A stretch of DNA of 64,000 nucleotides from the NCBI RefSeq assembly GCF_900172215.1, contig NZ_FWFP01000005.1, positions 339,938-403,937 of the forward strand. The letters run 5' to 3'. The notes under the pieces were generated by a model. That model worked only from the letters and a program-made list of their open reading frames with translations, searched no databases and was not told the origin of the DNA. The first letter of the stretch is position 1, and each line of letters begins with the position of its first letter. Both the position numbers and the translations under genes were made by a program. Below are positions 59,303 to 64,000 of this stretch, in pieces. The DNA comes from Ruegeria meonggei (GTDB lineage Bacteria; Pseudomonadota; Alphaproteobacteria; Rhodobacterales; Rhodobacteraceae).

Positions 59303-59735
59303 TTGACGGAAGGGTGCCGGGCGCGTGAAACCGATCCAGAAAAAGCTATTGGGAACTGCACCCGTCTTTTGGGCCTTGGCGGCTTTGATCCGGCCATCCT
59401 GATAAGCTGCTGCCCCCGTTTAGACCCCCCGGCTGGAGGTTTACCAGCGGTCTGGGCTCAAGGTGCTTGTATGTGCAGTTCATAAGCGTCATCCGAGGGT
59501 GGTTTCCAACAGGGGCCTTTGCGGCGGAGCTATTCACGTAGGACCGGGTATGTCACCGGATCAAGCCTCTCAATTCCTTATTCATCACCGGGCTTTTGAA
59601 TGTGTGAATGATGCCCGGTTTGTCTCTTTTGAAGAGGCTGGAAAAGAAGCGGAACTGAAACGCATGTGCGAGTATCATTTTGGACCAAATTGGAGCTGGA
59701 GTCTCGTCGATCTGGCGCAGGCCGTCTTGAACTGA
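59303..59735 (+). pseudogene. Decayed relative of the TPR-like gene
   Basis: Fragments in different frames resemble the interrupted TPR gene at 57393. Upstream, LLAVCLILGLFAVLK (about 59229-59275) looks like its membrane segment, in another frame. From 59303, TEGCRARETDPEKAIGNCTRLLG parallels ACANGIDDPEDALVACADAQSA. From about 59550, QASQFLIHHRAFECV...SLVDLAQAVLN parallels SAERFIVVNRVFDCI...NLVDLAHVHLN at the C-terminus. The middle is missing and the frames do not join. It flanks the DUF1127 pair on the other side. Confidence 0.65.
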
Positions 59736-59769
59736 AGACACCGCCCCGGTTGTGGGCGGTGCCAGCCGT

Positions 59770-60912
59770 TTACTTCATTTGATCCACGATCTGCAGGTGC
59801 TGCGCCAAGGAATCGATCTCGGCCATCCAGCTTTGCACCAGTTTCGGATCGCGGGGCGCGGCGTGAACACCCACGGCGATGGCGCGGTTCAGAACCGCTT
59901 CGACCGCCAGCGACACTGGGATTGAGACAAGCCGCGCCATGGCGGTGCCGCGCGCGTCACCCCAGGCGTCCATGACATAGGTCTTGTGCCAAACCGCAAT
60001 GCCATCCTTCTCGGCCTTGAGGCCCACGCACAGCACCACGCGGTCGGGCTCGCCCTTGTCATAGGCGTTTTCGTCCCAGAACTGGTCCGACATTTCTTTC
60101 AGGCGCGCATCGCCTTCGGGGCCGGACAGGGTTTCGATTTCCCGGAACACATCAGCCCACGCATCAGCCCATCCGTTCAGGCGCAGGGTTCCGCGGACGA
60201 ATTCGCGCACCGGCCAGTGCTTTTCGAACTGGTACTCTTCCATGAACGGGATCGAGTCGCGGTTCGGATAGACTTCAAAACTTTCGGGTGTTGGCAGCGG
60301 TGCGATATAGCTGGTGATTGCGTCCCAGGGGCGGGCGACGTCCAGTGGCGCGTAGTCGCGGATCGATTTCGAAGGCGAGCGCAGGGCTTTCAGCACGCCC
60401 AGAGGGGACCAGCTGAACTTATACCGAAACGGGTTGGGGTTCTTGGGGATGCCGCCACAGTAAGAAATAAAGCTCAGGTGGTTCTGCGCATCAAACGCGC
60501 TTGAGGCGCGGTAATCGTCGATCAGCGCATGCGCCATGAGGTGGTCGATGCCCGGGTCAAGTCCGACCTCGTTGACCAGCGCAACACCGGCCGCACGTGC
60601 CTTGTCGTCCAGCGCGCGCATCTCGGGCGCGATATACGAGGACGAGACAAAGTGCGCTTTGTGCGCGATTGCCAGCTCTGCCAGCGGTACGTGCCAATCG
60701 CCGGGCAGCATAGATACAATTACATCGCCCTGTTCCAACACGCCGCCCAAGGCGTCGATGTCAAAGGCGCGGATGTCATCGGTCAGGTCGCCGATTTCGG
60801 CTTTGGCCTTGTCGATGGTCCGGTTCCAGACGGTGACTTTGTGCCCGCCCTCGATCAGGCGGCGCAGGCCGGGGATGGCCGACAGGCCGGTGCCACACCA
60901 ATGGATGGTCAT
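59770..60912 (-). CDS. Saccharopine dehydrogenase-like protein (glutamate-forming type)
   Basis: 380 aa. N-terminal Rossmann-like domain (GLSAIPGLRRLIEGGHKVTVWNRTIDKAK; SMLPGDWHVPLAELAI; FVSSSYIAPEMRALDDKARAAGVALVNEVGLDPGIDHLMAHALID) and the substrate domain with FISYCGGIPKNPNPFRYKFSWSPLGVLKAL; these are the LYS9-class blocks. The reaction would be oxidation of saccharopine to glutamate and alpha-aminoadipate semialdehyde. It is the last gene of an operon that also holds a lysine-forming type enzyme, so the pair could degrade lysine. Confidence 0.88.
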   Translation of the reverse strand: MTIHWCGTGLSAIPGLRRLIEGGHKVTVWNRTIDKAKAEIGDLTDDIRAFDIDALGGVLEQGDVIVSMLPGDWHVPLAELAIAHKAHFVSSSYIAPEMRALDDKARAAGVALVNEVGLDPGIDHLMAHALIDDYRASSAFDAQNHLSFISYCGGIPKNPNPFRYKFSWSPLGVLKALRSPSKSIRDYAPLDVARPWDAITSYIAPLPTPESFEVYPNRDSIPFMEEYQFEKHWPVREFVRGTLRLNGWADAWADVFREIETLSGPEGDARLKEMSDQFWDENAYDKGEPDRVVLCVGLKAEKDGIAVWHKTYVMDAWGDARGTAMARLVSIPVSLAVEAVLNRAIAVGVHAAPRDPKLVQSWMAEIDSLAQHLQIVDQMK

Positions 60913-60934
60913 GCGTAAGCTCCTTTGCGGCTGT

Positions 60935-61183
60935 TCAGCCGAATTTCAGTTTGGCGATCACGATCGCGCTGACAAGCAGGATCGATATCACATTGCCCAG
61001 GATCAGTGGCCATGCCGCGATCATCACCCCATAGGCCAGCCACAGGGTCAGCGTGGTCAGGATCAATAGGTTCGCGGGCAGGGACAGGTCTTTGGTCTCG
61101 CGGGTGCGCCAGGTTTTCAGGGTCTGGGGCAGCCAACATACAGTGCCAAGCACTGCGGCTGCGCCTCCGATCAGGTGTTCCAT
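60935..61183 (-). CDS. SemiSWEET-type PQ-loop transporter
   Basis: 82 aa with three membrane segments, the half-size transporter unit that works as a dimer. The PQ motif is in VCWLPQTLKTWRTRETKDLSLPANLLILTTLTLWLAYGVM. Family members carry sugars by facilitated diffusion; some PQ-loop proteins move basic amino acids. Lying between two saccharopine dehydrogenase genes (12-23 bp gaps), a role with lysine or its products is possible but not shown. Confidence 0.85.
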   Translation of the reverse strand: MEHLIGGAAAVLGTVCWLPQTLKTWRTRETKDLSLPANLLILTTLTLWLAYGVMIAAWPLILGNVISILLVSAIVIAKLKFG

Positions 61184-61195
61184 GCGTGCGCTTCC

Positions 61196-62242
61196 CTAGA
61201 CATGGGTGAGGAACGTATCGCGGGCCCGCGCCCAGACACCGGATTCAATATCCGTCAGGGTCAGCAGCGATGGTAAAAGCTGCGCGGCATAATCATCCGA
61301 GCTTTCTACCGGCAGCATCGAAGGCAGGTTGTCGATAGCAATCACATCCAGAACTGGATCACTGGCGACGCGCAGGGCAGGTTGATCCCAGGTGGTGGCA
61401 CGATCATAGACAGGCACTGGGTTGTAATCACTGTCCGGGTCACAGGCGACATCGCCGATGGCAGACAGCGCGCGCGGAGCATTCAGCGCCTCGTGCGGGA
61501 CAAAGACGGGCGTGCCGGGGCGGGCAAAAATGCAGTTCAGGAAAAGGTCATGGTCTAGGATCTCAGGGAAAGGCCCGCCGCTGGCGGTCTCGGCCATATC
61601 CCATTTGGTGACAGCGACACCCATCGCCTTGCACAGATCCGCAGCGCCGGCGCCGACGCGGCCCAGGGCACCGATGACGATAGCGCGGGGGCGGGGCGCG
61701 CCGGTGGCGTCCAGTTCCGCAAGCAGTTCGGCGTTCAGGGTGTCTTTGCCCGGGTACACGCCAACCGGTGGGCAGGTCTCGTCCCGTTGCTGCGCGGCCC
61801 AGGTTTTCAGCGTGACCGCAGCCCCGGCATAGCCCGCCCAATAGCCAAAGGCGGCAACGCGTCGACCGAGTTCGTCCACCAAGTATTCCAGATCATAAAG
61901 CGTGCCGCCTCCGGCCTTGAACCGCTGCAACAGCGCGCGCCCGGAGTACTGACCCTTATAGGCGTGGCCGAACATGATGTGGCAATGGGGCAGGGGCGTG
62001 TCGTCCTCGGGCAGTTCCTTGAGGCCGAAGATGATCGCATCCAGCGGGGCCTTGGGCCATGAATTCTCTGGTGCGATCTCACAACCAGCGCCCTTGTAGC
62101 CGTCAATCGGGATGGCCCGCACCGAGCTTTCCTCGACCGTCACGCGAATACCTGCGGCGATTAGCGCGGCGGCCCCTTCGGGGGTCAGACCAACCCGTTC
62201 TTCGTTCGGGCGCTGCTCGGCCCGGACCCAGAGATGTGTCAT
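61196..62242 (-). CDS. Saccharopine dehydrogenase (lysine-forming type)
   Basis: 348 aa, LYS1 class. WVRAEQRPNEERVGLTPEGAAALIAAGIRVTVEES (about residues 4-38) and IMFGHAYKGQYSGRALLQRFKAGGGTLYDLEYLVDELGRRVAAFGYWAGYAGAAV are the class signatures, and AIVIGALGRVGAGAADLCKAMG is the nucleotide fold. It interconverts saccharopine with lysine and 2-oxoglutarate. The ATG at 62242 is preferred to a longer open frame. It follows the GST gene by 13 bp and precedes the SemiSWEET gene by 12 bp. Confidence 0.92.
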   Translation of the reverse strand: MTHLWVRAEQRPNEERVGLTPEGAAALIAAGIRVTVEESSVRAIPIDGYKGAGCEIAPENSWPKAPLDAIIFGLKELPEDDTPLPHCHIMFGHAYKGQYSGRALLQRFKAGGGTLYDLEYLVDELGRRVAAFGYWAGYAGAAVTLKTWAAQQRDETCPPVGVYPGKDTLNAELLAELDATGAPRPRAIVIGALGRVGAGAADLCKAMGVAVTKWDMAETASGGPFPEILDHDLFLNCIFARPGTPVFVPHEALNAPRALSAIGDVACDPDSDYNPVPVYDRATTWDQPALRVASDPVLDVIAIDNLPSMLPVESSDDYAAQLLPSLLTLTDIESGVWARARDTFLTHV

Positions 62243-62255
62243 GTTTATCCTTTTG

Positions 62256-62870
62256 TCACAGCATATCGGCGGCCCGCACCGCCTGAACGGATGGACGTGC
62301 CTCCATCGCCTCGCGAAAGGCGAGAATTTTGGGAAAGGCCGAGACATCGACGCCGTCCGCTTCCAGCCAGCTGCAGACCACATACAGATAGGCATCAGCC
62401 AGCGACACGGCCTCACCCAGAACAAACGGCCCGCGCAGCCCGTTGGTGCAGATGTAATCGCAGGACGCGGTCATTGTCTGCGCAACCTTGTTTGTCATAT
62501 CTTTCCAGCTGGATTTCTTGTCGGCCCAGCGGTGGCCGCGCAATTTATGCGCGTGGTTCACATGCATGGTTGAGGCCAGGTAGAACATGACCTCGCGCAT
62601 TCGGCATGCCATCACAGGATCAGCGGGCAACAGCCCGGCCTCGGGGGCCTTGGCAGCAACATATTCCAGCAGCGCGCCAGTTTCGGTCAGAACGCCGCCG
62701 TCAACGGCCAGGGCCGGAACGCGGCCTTTGGGGTTGATCTGTTTATAGGCGGGTTTGGTTTGCTCGCCCCCGGTAAAGTCCAGCTTGAGCGCCTCATAGT
62801 CCAGCCCGGCTTCTTCCAAGGCAATGGCAACTGCAACCGAGATTGTGCGGGGGGCATAGTAAAGCTGCAT
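62256..62870 (-). CDS. Glutathione S-transferase family protein
   Basis: 204 aa. Thioredoxin-like N-terminal domain (MQLYYAPRTISVAVAIALEEAGLDYEALKLDF; KGRVPALAVDGGVLTETGALLEYVA) with the cis-proline and ES/T turn in RVPAL...LTETGAL, then the all-helical C-domain (GEAVSLADAYLYVVCSWLEAD). The substrate is unknown. Second gene of the operon with the saccharopine enzymes. Confidence 0.93.
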   Translation of the reverse strand: MQLYYAPRTISVAVAIALEEAGLDYEALKLDFTGGEQTKPAYKQINPKGRVPALAVDGGVLTETGALLEYVAAKAPEAGLLPADPVMACRMREVMFYLASTMHVNHAHKLRGHRWADKKSSWKDMTNKVAQTMTASCDYICTNGLRGPFVLGEAVSLADAYLYVVCSWLEADGVDVSAFPKILAFREAMEARPSVQAVRAADML

Positions 62871-62885
62871 CAGGGGTCTCCGGGG

Positions 62886-63536
62886 TTACAGATGTGTCTG
62901 CGCAAATTGCCGGTCTGGTGCCTCAAGATGCGGAACGGCGTTGAACAGCACCGGGCTCAGCTGCGGTCCAATTGGGTGCAAACGATGCATTGACGTGTTC
63001 ATTATGGCAAGGGCCACGCGCGACATCGAGGGGATATCCAGCCCCATAGCCTGCCGCACCACCATCGAAATCAACCCGCCGGACGTCACCACAATCGCAG
63101 GTCCACCATCGGTTCCGATGTCTTGCAGGGCGGCGGATACGCGGGTTTCGAATTGCTCGAACGTCTCGGGGGTATTGTCGATCTCACCCCGAGCCCATGC
63201 GGTAAAGGTCTGGGGCAGGTGGTCCACAAACGCTTCGCGGTCGGTCGGGATTGTCACCCCATGTTGTTCCTCGAACAGCTTGGCGATGGTGAAGTACTCA
63301 ATCTCGTTCAGCCGGGGATCGCAGATGGGGTCAGGCAGACCCATGCTAGAGGCGGTTTCCCTATGGCGGATCAGAGTGCCACAAAAGACCCGCGGAAAAT
63401 GGGTGCGCGTAAACTGCAGATGCGCGCCCAACCAGCGCGCCTGCTGGTGACCCAGATCGCTGAGCTTGTCATAGCTTTCCTCATCACGCGCCTCGGTGTT
63501 GGCCTGGCCGTGACGAACCAGTGTAATATGTGACAT
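62886..63536 (-). CDS. Histidine phosphatase family protein
   Basis: 216 aa. The phosphohistidine loop LVRHGQANTEA is at residues 6-16; the second half has VVTSGGLISMVVRQAMG in the place of the usual catalytic His (G-H-x-x), where a serine-glycine pair replaces the canonical histidine, so activity may be altered. The ATG at 63536 gives a typical MSHITLVRHG start; the frame is open upstream. First gene of the five-gene minus-strand operon. Confidence 0.85.
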   Translation of the reverse strand: MSHITLVRHGQANTEARDEESYDKLSDLGHQQARWLGAHLQFTRTHFPRVFCGTLIRHRETASSMGLPDPICDPRLNEIEYFTIAKLFEEQHGVTIPTDREAFVDHLPQTFTAWARGEIDNTPETFEQFETRVSAALQDIGTDGGPAIVVTSGGLISMVVRQAMGLDIPSMSRVALAIMNTSMHRLHPIGPQLSPVLFNAVPHLEAPDRQFAQTHL

Positions 63537-63887
63537 GGCGGCCCCTCTCGGGCGAAGTCTTAGGGCAGGTTGCAGGCCGGGACCAGAGGGGTTGGGCCGA
63601 CATCTGGCAAAAACCTGCGCGGCGAAGGGCTTGAACCCCGTGACAGTGTTCCGCATTTCACAAACTAGAGTGTTGCGTGAGGGAAAATAGTTTCCTATCA
63701 GAAACGCAACTGCGGCATGCGGGTGTATACCTTGTTTGCAAGCCTTGCTGTGGCAGCCTGACAAAGATCAGTGTTCGACGCCTGTTGACTTGCGGTATGG
63801 TCGTGGGAAGCTGGCCGGAAAACTACTTTGACGCAGGGTGGATAATGTGCGGTATTCTTTAACAACGGCTTTTGAAAGGCTGGAACA
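63537..63887. other. Gene-free region upstream of gcvT
   Basis: No convincing gene in 351 bp. It should hold the divergent promoters of gcvT and the phosphatase operon. One nested dyad is visible: TTGCGT (63673-63678) with ACGCAA (63704-63709), enclosing GGAAA (63682-63686) and TTTCC (63691-63695). A possible promoter for gcvT is TTGACG (63828-63833) with GGTATT (63851-63856), weak. No glycine-riboswitch core could be seen. Confidence 0.4.
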
Positions 63888-64000
63888 ATGACCGAGATTA
63901 AACGCACTCCTTTGCATTCGTTGCATGTTGAATTGGGTGGTAAGCTGGTTGATTTTGCGGGCTGGGAGATGCCTGTTCAGTATCCTTTGGGGATTATGGG
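63888..64000 (+). CDS. gcvT: Aminomethyltransferase, start of gene (right edge)
   Basis: The first 37 codons are visible: [37 protein letters not shown]. The stretch [26 protein letters not shown] is the N-terminal signature of GcvT, the T-protein of the glycine cleavage system that hands the methylene group to tetrahydrofolate. GAAAGG lies 9 nt before the ATG. The gene continues past the window. Confidence 0.93.
   Translation, partial: MTEIKRTPLHSLHVELGGKLVDFAGWEMPVQYPLGIM

Noticed and set aside
63537..63887. Glycine riboswitch before gcvT
   Set aside because: I could not find the conserved aptamer core.

Overview
The window looks like a chromosomal segment of a marine alphaproteobacterium of the Roseobacter group (Rhodobacteraceae). 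The evidence is the high-GC coding style, an rpoE-chrR pair very close to the singlet-oxygen sigma/anti-sigma pair of Rhodobacter, the rbfA/truB/rpsO/pnp translation genes, DUF3035, DUF1127, DUF1674 and DUF3775 proteins, a bacterial ALDH16, and a TmpA/TmpB-like pair. This assignment is inference from gene content. I saw no tRNA, rRNA, CRISPR array, insertion sequence or prophage.

Layout. 1-13.9 kb: a membrane protein cut by the left edge, LysR + DUF4399, an MFS transporter, a ribbon-helix-helix-like regulator pair, fadH, rppH, a hemolysin III protein, a PfkB sugar/nucleoside kinase and nth (overlapping), a HTH/O6-alkylguanine methyltransferase, an aldehyde dehydrogenase and a 1-Cys peroxiredoxin. 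13.9-16.5 kb: envelope genes (GT25 glycosyltransferase, outer-membrane barrel, Hint-domain protein). 16.7-28.2 kb: the minus-strand pnp, rpsO, truB and rbfA genes, normally close together, are spread out. Between rpsO and pnp lie a LysR/sulfatase pair, a decayed BCCT transporter and a small lower-GC three-gene module with an XRE regulator. An RTX protein and a DUF1643 protein sit between rpsO and truB.

28.2-42.1 kb: dapB, a Tat-exported orphan, and a tightly overlapping operon (2-oxoglutarate oxygenase, HD-domain mixed-valent oxygenase, ureidoglycolate-lyase-like protein) with a divergent LysR regulator. This operon best matches the TmpA/TmpB phosphonate pathway, which releases phosphate from a quaternary-ammonium phosphonate. 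Then come SDHAF4, RsmB, heparinase-like, purH, lspA, a DUF3035 lipoprotein and two overlapping M16 peptidases.

42.1-54.2 kb: a cNMP-binding membrane protein; deoC, a 116-aa orphan and ALDH16 (probable deoxyribose/acetaldehyde catabolism); a four-gene Mn/Zn ABC importer behind a promoter covered by two Fur-family-like palindromes; then mutL and rmuC. 54.2-64 kb: a PliG-like lysozyme inhibitor; rpoE-chrR with a divergent DUF1365 gene, both preceded by TGATCC -35 elements; a TPR gene broken by one amber codon and a second, more decayed relative flanking two DUF1127 genes; a five-gene minus-strand operon with two saccharopine dehydrogenases and a SemiSWEET; and the start of gcvT at the right edge.
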